Shown in pieces: positions 27,172 through 36,700 of a stretch of 64,000 nt of DNA (position 1 is its first letter; every line of letters begins with the position of its first letter). Origin of the DNA: a virus; the IMG/VR virus record IMGVR_UViG_3300049893_002106, positions 1 through 64,000 of that record. One strand, 5' to 3'. Under the pieces are notes generated by a model. That model was not told the DNA's origin. It searched no databases and saw only the letters and a list, made by a program, of their open reading frames with translations. Made by a program: the position numbers and the translations under genes.

Positions 27172-28672
27172 GAACTTCCATAGTAACTGACATCGAAGTT
27201 CCACCGAATTTAATGTCAGTTACTTTAATGTCTTTATATCTATTATCGCTCTTAAGACTATCTATAAGAATATTGCTAAAAAGAACAGCTTCATCTTGGG
27301 AGCCGTAATATACATCTCCAATATTTAAAATAATTCCATAAGAATTTTGATGAAAAGGCAGCTCTCCCCGTGTGGTGCGGACAGCATAGTGTATAGCCTG
27401 TCTAATATTATCCATACCTACAGACAATTGGAAGTTACCTGACTGGTCAATAAGAATATCATTAGTGGCCAGATCTCTTTTAATATCAATCCCGAAAGAA
27501 ACAAGTGCCTTATCTAGTCTCCTTAAACTATCTTTCTTTGGTGAAACAACTCCGGCCACTGGAGATCTGACATCGCTAGGTATCATAATAAAAGACCCAC
27601 TATTGACCGTATGAGGCTTAAATACACGAACATACGCCTGATCTTTTGGCAATAAAGAAGATAGATTTTGAGTGCCAGACAGAAACAGAGTTATAGTCCC
27701 ATCTCCATTCGTGATTTTCTTTTCAATAACTCTTCGCTCTTCCTTGAATTTCAAAGACCCTACAGCGACGGATTGAGCGACTGGAATATCCATAGATCTA
27801 ATATCTGGAATAGTAACACTGCCCGAAGAGCCTGGGGACACCAAATTAAATTTCTCCCCAAACTCATCAACAAAAGGAGGCTGTAAATTATTTACCGTTA
27901 CAAGCTCATACCACTTGGTTCTGTCGCCTAAGTGCTTTTGAGCCATATGCTCAAGAGATATTGAAAAAGGAACGGAAGTTACAGATCTATAGGCCGTATT
28001 AACCGAAACAGAAGAGCCTGGTGCAATATTTTTATTTGAAATTTCTAGTAAATTTGGAGGTCTATCTTCTTTTTGCATGAGGTCGAAAATTACACCCTCA
28101 ATGATTTGCTGAAGAGCTATGACTCTTTCCATTTGTTCAAAGTCTTGAAAAGTAGATTGTCTTTTGGCTTTCTGAGGCTCTACCCCAAATAACTTGCCCC
28201 CGTCAACATCTCCCTTTCCAATCAATGAAGAAGCCTGTGCAGCACCCGTCCTTAAATAGAGGATCATAGATCTGAAGTCTGGAATACTGAATTTTAATAT
28301 TCGGCTATTTTCCCTGTCTACAAGCTCCTTCTCGCCCTTAACTAGACTAAGTTCAGTTAAAGTGATTTGACGCATAAAAGGAAGAAATGATACAAATTTC
28401 GCATTATCTTCAAAAGGATTTTGATTACTGCCAAGCTTATAGGCAAGTATTGTTCTGTCTAATTCGGTTAAAGCCGCCCTTACAACTTGGTCGCCCCCTA
28501 CATTATCATTAAATCTTTTATAGAGTTTAACCCAATTATCTACAAACCACTTGAACCTATTCTTAGATAAAGAAGGATACATATCTAAGGTCAATGGCTG
28601 GCCTAGCCTAAGAGCCATATATAAGCTAAAGTCAGTAGTTAATTCAAGTAAGTTTGTGTAATTTTTTGCCAT
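27125..28672 (-). CDS. Baseplate wedge: LysM-like plus gp25-like fusion
   Basis: 515 residues. The C-terminal 120 residues match the gp25/GPW wedge family (SVGMDNIRQAIHYAVRTTRG followed by Gly-Glu-Leu-Pro and a Tyr-Gly segment). Around residues 225-290 there is a LysM-like stretch (VPFSISLEHMAQKHLGDRT, Trp-Tyr-Glu-Leu, then Asn-Asn-Leu-x-Pro). The N-terminal helical part is unassigned. In T4, gp25 and the LysM-carrying gp53 are separate wedge proteins, so this appears to be a fusion of the two roles. One-base overlap with the gene upstream (TAATG). Confidence 0.8.
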   Translation of the reverse strand: MAKNYTNLLELTTDFSLYMALRLGQPLTLDMYPSLSKNRFKWFVDNWVKLYKRFNDNVGGDQVVRAALTELDRTILAYKLGSNQNPFEDNAKFVSFLPFMRQITLTELSLVKGEKELVDRENSRILKFSIPDFRSMILYLRTGAAQASSLIGKGDVDGGKLFGVEPQKAKRQSTFQDFEQMERVIALQQIIEGVIFDLMQKEDRPPNLLEISNKNIAPGSSVSVNTAYRSVTSVPFSISLEHMAQKHLGDRTKWYELVTVNNLQPPFVDEFGEKFNLVSPGSSGSVTIPDIRSMDIPVAQSVAVGSLKFKEERRVIEKKITNGDGTITLFLSGTQNLSSLLPKDQAYVRVFKPHTVNSGSFIMIPSDVRSPVAGVVSPKKDSLRRLDKALVSFGIDIKRDLATNDILIDQSGNFQLSVGMDNIRQAIHYAVRTTRGELPFHQNSYGIILNIGDVYYGSQDEAVLFSNILIDSLKSDNRYKDIKVTDIKFGGTSMSVTMEVLIEGSDSPIPLSFAP

Positions 28673-29682
28673 TATATCACCGGAGGTATTACGCCAAGTG
28701 CGCCAGCAATGTTTTTAGGGCCGCCCTGAATTGTTCCAAGTAATTTACCCGCTGCCGATGCCATGCCAGTTATGGTCAGGGTATTGACAGATTTCAAGTC
28801 TCCTTTATATCTATCTGTAGGAGCGCCAAGTTTAGGGTCAGGCTTTGTTGGCTCCCATCCTTGGAAAGCGATTCTATATCTATATAAGTATGGCTCAGAA
28901 ACGGATTTTTGCCAAGAAAAATCCCTTAATGAAACCTGAAGCTGCTGCTGATCTTTGTGATTAATAAAGTACATCTTATATTTAGACGGGTTTTGCTCTC
29001 TCAAAGCAGCATAAGCATATAAGAACTTTTGAAGCTCATGAAGTTCAGTATAGCCGTTGGTATTTTTGCCGCCTTGAACGGCAGATCTTGCATATGGCAA
29101 TTGAGGTAAAGCAGCGGCACCTGCTATAGTGCCAATATTGCCGGTTCCTACAGCTCCCAATACATTTCTTACCTTATTGAATGCTCCTGCAATAGCTGCA
29201 TTAGCTCCAGCTAAAAGACCAGTAGTAGAAATATAGTCCCTAAATACTGAAGCTGGAACCGTTCTGTCTGGCTCATCTTCTCCCGACCTAGTAACTGCCA
29301 TGCCAGTAGTTCCGGCAATATTAATTGACCAAAATACGGTAGCAGATACTTCCTCAACCACCCCGCCTATAGTGGCAGACACATTAGAGGCAGGGATCAT
29401 TCTATAGGAAAGAGATTCTGGAGGTATGGGCAGAGTATATACAAAGCGATGTGGAGGCTTAGTGGCAGATAAGCCGCCTAATATACCTAACGAAGCGCTG
29501 TCATCGAAAGATACCACGATCTGATATGGAAATGTTTTATACCAAGCGCTGGGCTGAACCGAACCCCACTCCATTCCAAGTTCAGACTCTTTGCCGGAAT
29601 ACATATCCTGAGAGGAAGAGTTAGCTCCACCTATAGAAAACATATCCCCAGCTTTTTCTTTGGCAAAATCAAATAATCCCAC
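28672..29682 (-). CDS. Baseplate or tail-tube adaptor candidate
   Basis: 336 residues. The N-terminal 30 residues are Gly/Ser-rich; a beta domain follows with Phe-Pro-Tyr-Gln-Ile, then an Ala/Gly-rich helix pair (about 145-205) and a C-terminal domain with KFLYAYAALREQNP, Phe-Ile-Asn-His-Lys and YRYRIAFQGWEP. This pattern is found in phage proteins that adapt the tube to the baseplate hub or bind the peptidoglycan-piercing hub. Context between the gp25-like and spike genes fits. The exact counterpart in T4 or Mu is not certain. Confidence 0.6.
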   Translation of the reverse strand: MGLFDFAKEKAGDMFSIGGANSSSQDMYSGKESELGMEWGSVQPSAWYKTFPYQIVVSFDDSASLGILGGLSATKPPHRFVYTLPIPPESLSYRMIPASNVSATIGGVVEEVSATVFWSINIAGTTGMAVTRSGEDEPDRTVPASVFRDYISTTGLLAGANAAIAGAFNKVRNVLGAVGTGNIGTIAGAAALPQLPYARSAVQGGKNTNGYTELHELQKFLYAYAALREQNPSKYKMYFINHKDQQQLQVSLRDFSWQKSVSEPYLYRYRIAFQGWEPTKPDPKLGAPTDRYKGDLKSVNTLTITGMASAAGKLLGTIQGGPKNIAGALGVIPPVI

Positions 29683-29703
29683 TTTAATCCCTCCTTAGTT
29701 ATT

Positions 29704-30258
29704 CTACAATACAGGAAGAAAAGGAGCATTGAGAGGGGTAGGGCCAGCCGGTGGGGGTATAGAATTTATCCCGATCACCGAAACAGTCAATAATTTAAAA
29801 GCCTTAAGTATTGCTGGGCCGATAGCAGCGTCCATAGAATTTTGAACAGGGGCGCTTGCTGTGAGCATTGCGACAATAATTTGAGATCCGGCAGCTATTG
29901 ATGGAGGATCAATAAGGCTCGATATTACTACTGAAAATATAGTAGGAGGCGAAGGTGCCCCTACCGAAGACCCCGGAGCCACTACCACTGTAGAGACCGC
30001 TGTAGCTGATTGCCAAGCCGAAGCTATTACCTGTGCGCCAGAGGCCGTTGTCGGTGACGGAGCCATAGTTTTTAAAATATTTTCAAAAATAGCCTTTTGC
30101 CAAGTAAAAGTCACTTGTCCGGTAATCCCGGAAATCTGAAGTTTATTGGTAACTCTTTGATCAACAATATTTGCAATATTAGTTGGCCACTCCATCTTGC
30201 TATCTGGGGCTAAACTAGCAAACTGCTGTTTCCATATCGGTTCTGGATCTATGGGCAT
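29704..30258 (-). CDS. Unknown baseplate-region protein
   Basis: 184 residues, hydrophobic-rich but without a convincing membrane topology: long Ala/Ile/Val/Ser runs and many prolines, ending Phe-Leu-Pro-Val-Leu. It is separated by one base from the spike gene and by about 20 from the adaptor gene. Possibly a small hub or inner-baseplate subunit. No family recognised. Confidence 0.65.
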   Translation of the reverse strand: MPIDPEPIWKQQFASLAPDSKMEWPTNIANIVDQRVTNKLQISGITGQVTFTWQKAIFENILKTMAPSPTTASGAQVIASAWQSATAVSTVVVAPGSSVGAPSPPTIFSVVISSLIDPPSIAAGSQIIVAMLTASAPVQNSMDAAIGPAILKAFKLLTVSVIGINSIPPPAGPTPLNAPFLPVL

Positions 30259-30259
30259 A

Positions 30260-31648
30260 CTACCCCTTCATCCCGTTAATTTTAACTTTAATGGCGGCAA
30301 AGGCAGCCGCATTAATGGGAGGCCCAGACGGGCCAACGCCAGTGGGGACTGTTAATTGGGAGATTGCATCTATAGCCTCAATAATTAATGCCAGTAATTC
30401 GCCAGTAGCGCCTTTGATGGCTACTTTACCGCTTTTCATAGTTATGCTGGCTACGGCCTCTTTAATTTCCCATCCGCTTATAGCCGACATAGCACCGCTG
30501 CCCTTAGAGTCTAGTGAATAGTCCCCAGTAACATCGAACGATGCAGCCCCGGTAATTGAAAACGAAGTGTCTCCAGTTACACTAACTGTATAGTTGCCTG
30601 TAATGTCTGAAGTTAAATCACCGGAGACAGTGACAGACATATCGCCAGATACGCTTCCCGTATAGTTACCGGAAATCGTATCTTCTGCATCACCGCCTAT
30701 AGTTACTGTCCTATCCCCATCAATAGATATTTCATGGTCGCCAGTAATAGAGTCGGTTTTACTTCCGCCTACCGTATATTCTTCGTCTCCCTCTATAGAT
30801 ACAGTATTGTCTCCAGTGGCCGATACTTCTATGTCTCCCTCAGAAACTACCGATATTAATTCGGTAGCGCCTATCTCCAGCATTCCTTCACCAGAATCTA
30901 AGAGTAGATATTCTCCGTCACTGGAAGATAGAGAAGCGCCCAAACTCTCAATAGTCTTTTTGCCCGCATTTGTAAGCTTAATTATTCCTTCTGTGCGATC
31001 CATGAGGAACTGCTGTCCATCGTAGTCATATACTGTAAATACCCCATCATCTAAAAATTCCATGATGGTTATACCTTCTTCTGGAGCAGGCTCTACCGCT
31101 GGATTAGATTTGGTAGCATTACTTTCTTTTCCCGTAAGGCTGCCAAGATCTGGAATGGCAAACCCAGAAGCTTTCTTTATAGTTGGCGCTCCACGGTGAA
31201 TAATTTTTAGCTGACCTGTTTCGTCAACAAAAAACTCCATCCCTAGATATATTAATTTAGATTGGGGCTTAAGGCTATCGTGCCCCTTAAAGTGATTAGT
31301 TTCTTTTGGATGGGGAAGATAGCCAATAATCAATGGCCTTCTAATGTCTCCACCTAAAAAACAAACAACAACCCTATCTCCAACATTTGTTTCGTTTTCT
31401 TTCTCATCCGAAGAAAAGTCAATAGTCTCTTCGTCATCTGTCCCTCTAAGTCTGCCTTGGAATTGATCCGCAATGCCGCCAAATATAGAAGCCTGCAAAA
31501 CCTTGCTTACAACAGACCGAGACCCATTTGGGAAAGTAACCAATACATCGTAATATATTGAAGAAGCTCCGCCCTTGCCAGATCCTTTTGAGACCTTCAA
31601 TACTTCACCGTCAAGTAAATATGGCATAGTTATAGATGCAGGTATCAT
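30260..31648 (-). CDS. gp5-like central spike with octad beta-helix
   Basis: 462 residues. Residues 1-115 look like the gp5/VgrG OB-fold (GDRVVVCFLGGD then RRPLIIGYLP). Residues about 271-382 form 14 uninterrupted octads of the type Gly-Asp/Asn-x-x-x-Val/Ile-x-x, the repeat that folds into the triple-stranded beta-helix needle of T4 gp5. No lysozyme domain is visible between them. The trimer should be the membrane-piercing tip of the tail. The start overlaps the hub gene stop as ATGA. Confidence 0.9.
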   Translation of the reverse strand: MIPASITMPYLLDGEVLKVSKGSGKGGASSIYYDVLVTFPNGSRSVVSKVLQASIFGGIADQFQGRLRGTDDEETIDFSSDEKENETNVGDRVVVCFLGGDIRRPLIIGYLPHPKETNHFKGHDSLKPQSKLIYLGMEFFVDETGQLKIIHRGAPTIKKASGFAIPDLGSLTGKESNATKSNPAVEPAPEEGITIMEFLDDGVFTVYDYDGQQFLMDRTEGIIKLTNAGKKTIESLGASLSSSDGEYLLLDSGEGMLEIGATELISVVSEGDIEVSATGDNTVSIEGDEEYTVGGSKTDSITGDHEISIDGDRTVTIGGDAEDTISGNYTGSVSGDMSVTVSGDLTSDITGNYTVSVTGDTSFSITGAASFDVTGDYSLDSKGSGAMSAISGWEIKEAVASITMKSGKVAIKGATGELLALIIEAIDAISQLTVPTGVGPSGPPINAAAFAAIKVKINGMKG

Positions 31649-33726
31649 GCGATTATGCCTCTATCTTTCACTCTCTGATAATCTATTGCATCTTGAATGC
31701 CCTCTTTACCTTCATCGTTTACGGCTTTTATAGAATTGCGAATCTCTTTGCCATGAATTACGTTGGTAAGCTCATATGGCTCCATAGGGACAAGATCATT
31801 ATCTCCGCCAACATCGCCTAAAGTAGGTCCAACAAACCCAGTTAAAGAAGACAATACGCCCTCTTTGCTTCCCTTGGTTTTAGTGATACGATCCAGGGAA
31901 ATTGTTACCGATGTTGATTCAAGTCCGGTGTTTTGAACACTAAAATCAAAATTAAGACTATTAACATGGCCTACAAGATCCATATCGCCAATCCTAAAAA
32001 TAATATTCATGCCCACCGCCAAAGGAAGATTACAGTCCTTAATTGATAGGCTGCCGGTCGGGGTTTTATAATATTCTCCCCACCAAATATCTAGCATATC
32101 TCTAACTTGAATAAACCACGCAGAATTATCTGCACCCCCTGTAAAATCCAGGTCGCCAAGTGCCTGAGACTGAGTAGCAATAGACGTTGGATCTAGGCTG
32201 CCCTTATTAAAGTCTTGCCCAATAAATTGAACCTGAGGAAAATATTCCATCCCTCCAAATCTTAATATTTCTTTCTTTCTTGACCTTACGGTTCCATATG
32301 CCCTAGATAAAGTAGATTCAGCTCCAGACTTTAACAGGCCGCCTGTGTATTCCAATCGAATATAGTTAAATGACCCTGCCGTAGTAGGATTCATTGAAAA
32401 GGATTGAATAAATTCTGCCGGAATCCTAATCCTAGGAAGATCATCGTATTTAGTCCATTCAGCGCTGGAGAGACTTGGCTTTGCATCAAATAAAGATCTA
32501 AGGGCAAAGGGCTTATCTCTTAGTACGATAACGGGCTTAGCTATAATTCGCTTTTTATCAGATGAAAGCTCATACCAAATATCGGTAAATAATTCATTAA
32601 ATTCTGGATCACTATATTGCGATGCAAGTTCCCATGCAGAAAATCCTTGCGTGAATAAAAGCTGCATACCAAAAGTATTTGGCCTGTTTTTTGGCTTAGG
32701 ATTCATAATCGGGCCAGATAGCAGAGAGGAAGTGATCTCCTTCAAAGAAGAAAGAACGCTTGGCCCTCCAATGCCACCTGAAGTAACCCAGGAATTTGAA
32801 ATTTCATCTTCTCCAAATAGTCCATCCCAGCTTCCGTCATTGTGGGCGGCCTTTGTCTGGGTGCCAGTTACAATACTAACAAACCCAGAAGTAAACGGGT
32901 CTTTATTATCAACTCCATCAAGCCCGATAGAAGTTAATAGAGCTTTAGGTATTGCTGGCATCCGAACAGATACATCTGAGAGTTTGAGATCTTGAAATTC
33001 TTCAATTTTAGAGTAAGTTACACTTGTATTAGTAACTCCAATTAATTGAAAAATTAAATGAACATATTCAAACGGATTCAACACGACTTCATGAAGACGA
33101 TTCATCGCCTCTTTAGTGAGAGCAGAATTGGCAATCATGCCAAGAGCTGCCTCCGGCTGGGCAGCGTGAATAATTGAGAGATCGTCAAACCTAATAGCGG
33201 CCATGAGCATTGCGCCCCAAGACCTCACCATAACCGTAGTCTGCTGAGACAGCAGGCCGGTCGAAGGGTCTTTTGTATATGAAATACTCATATCAGTAAT
33301 CATTCCAATGAACCTTGGAACGCCAAGAGCCGCTATTTTTGTCAAAGAAGGTATCTCCGCTTCACCTTCCTGCGCCATAAGATTTGCAGTAGATCTTAAT
33401 ACGACCCAACTACCTAATACTACAGACCTGTCCACTGGGCCACGAATAACAAATCGCATGAAATTATCTGGAGCGCCTTTCTTCCGATTAAAAGAAATAG
33501 CAGTGACTCCAGTTAAAATAACCGCCTCTCCATCTGGATCTGGCTCAGGAAAAGATCCGTCTCCAGCAACAGAAGAGAGCATGGAAGAAAATCCAGATAG
33601 TGCGCCTGCGGCTGCCGAAGGAGATGGAATACCATCAGCAAAAGGGGAGGGGGAACCGCCTGGATATAGAGGCTCCCAAGGGAACACCTCTACTGACCAC
33701 CTTACTGATGAAATTGCGTTTCCCAT
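31645..33726 (-). CDS. Tail hub protein (gp27-like)
   Basis: 693 residues directly upstream of and coupled to the spike gene. The sequence has four-region hub features: an N-terminal strand region (Val-Arg-Trp-Ser-Val-Glu-Val), a Phe-Ile-Gly-Met-Ile-Thr-Asp beta segment, an Ala-rich middle and a late SVTISLDRIT stretch. In contractile phages the hub trimer (gp27 or gpD) carries the spike and joins it to the tube. Gene order tape measure-hub-spike is conserved. No single signature residue set is seen, so the identity rests on order, size and general character. Confidence 0.7.
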   Translation of the reverse strand: MGNAISSVRWSVEVFPWEPLYPGGSPSPFADGIPSPSAAAGALSGFSSMLSSVAGDGSFPEPDPDGEAVILTGVTAISFNRKKGAPDNFMRFVIRGPVDRSVVLGSWVVLRSTANLMAQEGEAEIPSLTKIAALGVPRFIGMITDMSISYTKDPSTGLLSQQTTVMVRSWGAMLMAAIRFDDLSIIHAAQPEAALGMIANSALTKEAMNRLHEVVLNPFEYVHLIFQLIGVTNTSVTYSKIEEFQDLKLSDVSVRMPAIPKALLTSIGLDGVDNKDPFTSGFVSIVTGTQTKAAHNDGSWDGLFGEDEISNSWVTSGGIGGPSVLSSLKEITSSLLSGPIMNPKPKNRPNTFGMQLLFTQGFSAWELASQYSDPEFNELFTDIWYELSSDKKRIIAKPVIVLRDKPFALRSLFDAKPSLSSAEWTKYDDLPRIRIPAEFIQSFSMNPTTAGSFNYIRLEYTGGLLKSGAESTLSRAYGTVRSRKKEILRFGGMEYFPQVQFIGQDFNKGSLDPTSIATQSQALGDLDFTGGADNSAWFIQVRDMLDIWWGEYYKTPTGSLSIKDCNLPLAVGMNIIFRIGDMDLVGHVNSLNFDFSVQNTGLESTSVTISLDRITKTKGSKEGVLSSLTGFVGPTLGDVGGDNDLVPMEPYELTNVIHGKEIRNSIKAVNDEGKEGIQDAIDYQRVKDRGIIA

Positions 33727-33734
33727 TTAATTCC

Positions 33735-36700
33735 CTAATTTGTTTTGCCGTTTCTTGGAGCCGGTGCCTCTCCACGGTGGGAGAGTTTTCCGCCAAGCTT
33801 AGTAGTTGCATTATCTATCGCAGTTACTAGATCTGTCAAGGCAGATTTAAAATTCTGAGACGATCCGGTTAAATTATTTTTAATTTCATCGGCAGACATT
33901 TGAAGAGTCTTTTTAAAGTCCATCTGACTTTCAGTAACATTCTGAATATGCGGTCTGTCTAAAGCAGCCTGAACATCTCTTGCTTCTGCGCTTCCTTTAT
34001 ATTTCGCATCAGACGCAAGCCGTTTAGTATGGGCTTCGTAGACATCTCTTGTGATTTTTCTGCCTTTATCTGAAGTGATAAACCCAGAATCTCCCAGTTG
34101 ATTAAAAAGGGCTTCAGGATCAGAAACGGATGTCGCCTTGAGCGATGCGCTAATAGATTCTTGAGATTTTGCCCTATTGACATTTACAGCGACATCTCTG
34201 CCCGAATCTGCTAGATTATTATATGCTTGCATATTGGGAGTGAAAGTTTTAATCCCGGCTTGACGTAGCATATCGTAACCCATGAGCATTCCAGATTGAG
34301 CTGTTTGGCCTCTCATGGTAGATCCAACCTCAGCCCACCTAGCAGTAAAGTTACTAATCATTTCGCGCTTTTTCTTGGTGTCGGTTTCAGCGGAAATCGC
34401 TTTAATTTCGTCGGAAGCAGACTTACCAGTTACAAACTGATACATAGCTTTAGAAACAGAGGACTGGCCCTTGCTCACTGAAGATAGTTTCTCTTTTGCT
34501 TTGGCGATTTTTTCAGCGTCCGTAGATCCTTCAGAGAGTCTGACGATATTTTGGAGATTAATATCGGTAATATCATCCAAGCTTTTTGCTGAAGACAAAG
34601 TTTCAAGGTGTTCTCCTACTTGCTGAGAAGAAAGACCCATCATTTGGCCTAAACCACCTCCAAATCTAGCTCCAACTCCCATGGCTCCAACAAACTTAGC
34701 CGCTCCTGTTAATCCTCCTGTTTGAGAAGTTTCAGCAGCTACATTTGCGGCAGCTCCCATTGCCATAGACATGGAGCGCAAATCACCCCTTCCGGTCGTA
34801 CTCATAAATTGAGTAGCTCCGGCCAAATACTCTGAAGCTCTATTGGTATTCACTAGAGAATTTGACATGGCAAATTGCATGGAAGAATCGGTAAATCTTT
34901 GGCGGTCTAAAGCAGATTCCCAACCTAAGGAATTGGCGTTAGCGTACATATTTTGCAAGCTTTGGAAATTATTATTTCCACCACGAATAGCATTTAATTG
35001 TACGAGCCTAGAAACATTCTGGTCAAAAGAGCCAAAACCAGCGAACTCCATATCTATCATGCGGTTAACTCCGCCAAGACCAGTCATTTTATATCCTGGG
35101 CCAGCAGCGGCATGAAATAAGTTCATCTTGTCCGTATAAGCAGCGAGGGACATTCCTCTTTCTGCGGCAGCAGAAGATTTATACTCTCCCGACAACGGAT
35201 CAATACCGGCCATCGCCCTATTGATAGCGGTTGCACTAGCTGCATCCTGCTTCATCTTGCTATCGGTTTTAGCGCCACGGGTTAGATTATTTAATTGTTT
35301 ATTTGCCGCATCAAACTTATCAATTAACTCGTTAGGTATAAAAGCATCTTCGCCAAGAACCGACCACTTTCTGCCCGTAACCGGATCTATCGAAGTCAAA
35401 GATCCAGCGTCTCTTGCCTGAACAGCCCTCATTCTCTCTGCCCTAAGATCTACTGACTGCCTGACTATAGAACGAGAAGCCATACCTGCGGCCAATGCGC
35501 CACCCTGTATAATCACTTCATTATCCGCTGCTGTATATGTTCCACCGGCAGACATTATCTGAGCTGCTTTTTTTGCCTCAGGAAGTCCAAGCCTATGAAT
35601 AAGATCAATAGCATCCCCACGGGATAGTGAACCTCCAGAAGCGCTTACTACAGAGTGGGACTGAGGGGCGTATTCACTTTTGATAACGTGTTTAAGAAAT
35701 TTTTCTTGACCTGCCGGAGTATTAAATTGCGCTGCCGTAATACCAGCTTTTGCAAAGTTTTCTGGAGTAGTCCAAGCGTTGGTAAACTGAAAAGCTCCCC
35801 TAGCAGAGGAGGTGGAAGACTGGGCCGCTGCCGCCTCTTCCATAGACATTCCAGTAGTTTCGCCAGCCTTAATGCCAGCCATAATGCCGCCAAGATTCAT
35901 TCCATCTACAAACTCATTCCCATATTTCTTTCTAAAATATGCAGTAGTTGCAGAGGTTTGCTCTTTCATGATATTTTTATTATAAGCCTGTGCGCTTCTA
36001 GTGCTTTGACCTATCTGGCGCATTTGATCTTGTTTTTCTGAAATTTCCTTGCCAACTAACACCTCATTCCAGGCGTTATGTGACAATGCCCCTAAAAGTC
36101 TTTTGCCGCGACCTTGAGCCTGCACTACATCGAGATAGTCTCTTCCGCCAACCAATTCCATCTGACGGCTTTGCACTTCAAGATCTTGAAGTTCATTTGC
36201 GGTTCCGAGAATATCCCTGCCTGCCATTTTAGTGGCAAGCATTTTATTTTCAGCGGCCATAAGAGCTTGTTGCTTATCAGTTAATCCAAAATTAAGCCAT
36301 CCCGCAATGCCGCCAACTGACCCACCCTGACGCAACATTTCAGATCTTGAATTAAGAGAGCCTGAAATATCAGATATTCCGCTGGCTGTAAGGCCAGCCG
36401 CAGAAGAAGCTAAAATTGCCGATACAGGGGGAGCCACCGAACTATATGTCGCGCCAACGGCTGACGCAGCAGCTCCGGCCAGTTTTGCTGCTCCGGTTAT
36501 TTTCCCCCATAAAGAATCATTTTCAGATATTCTTAAATTTTGGGAAAACTCTCTTAAAGATTCCATGCGAGCATTAGCTTCGCCCTTCGCTCCAATAAAC
36601 TGACCTTCACCAGTAGCAAGGCTGATTGGGCCTCTATATTTCAATACATTTTCAATATTGGTCATATCTCCAGCCCCAAGCCTTCTGCTCATGAGCAATT

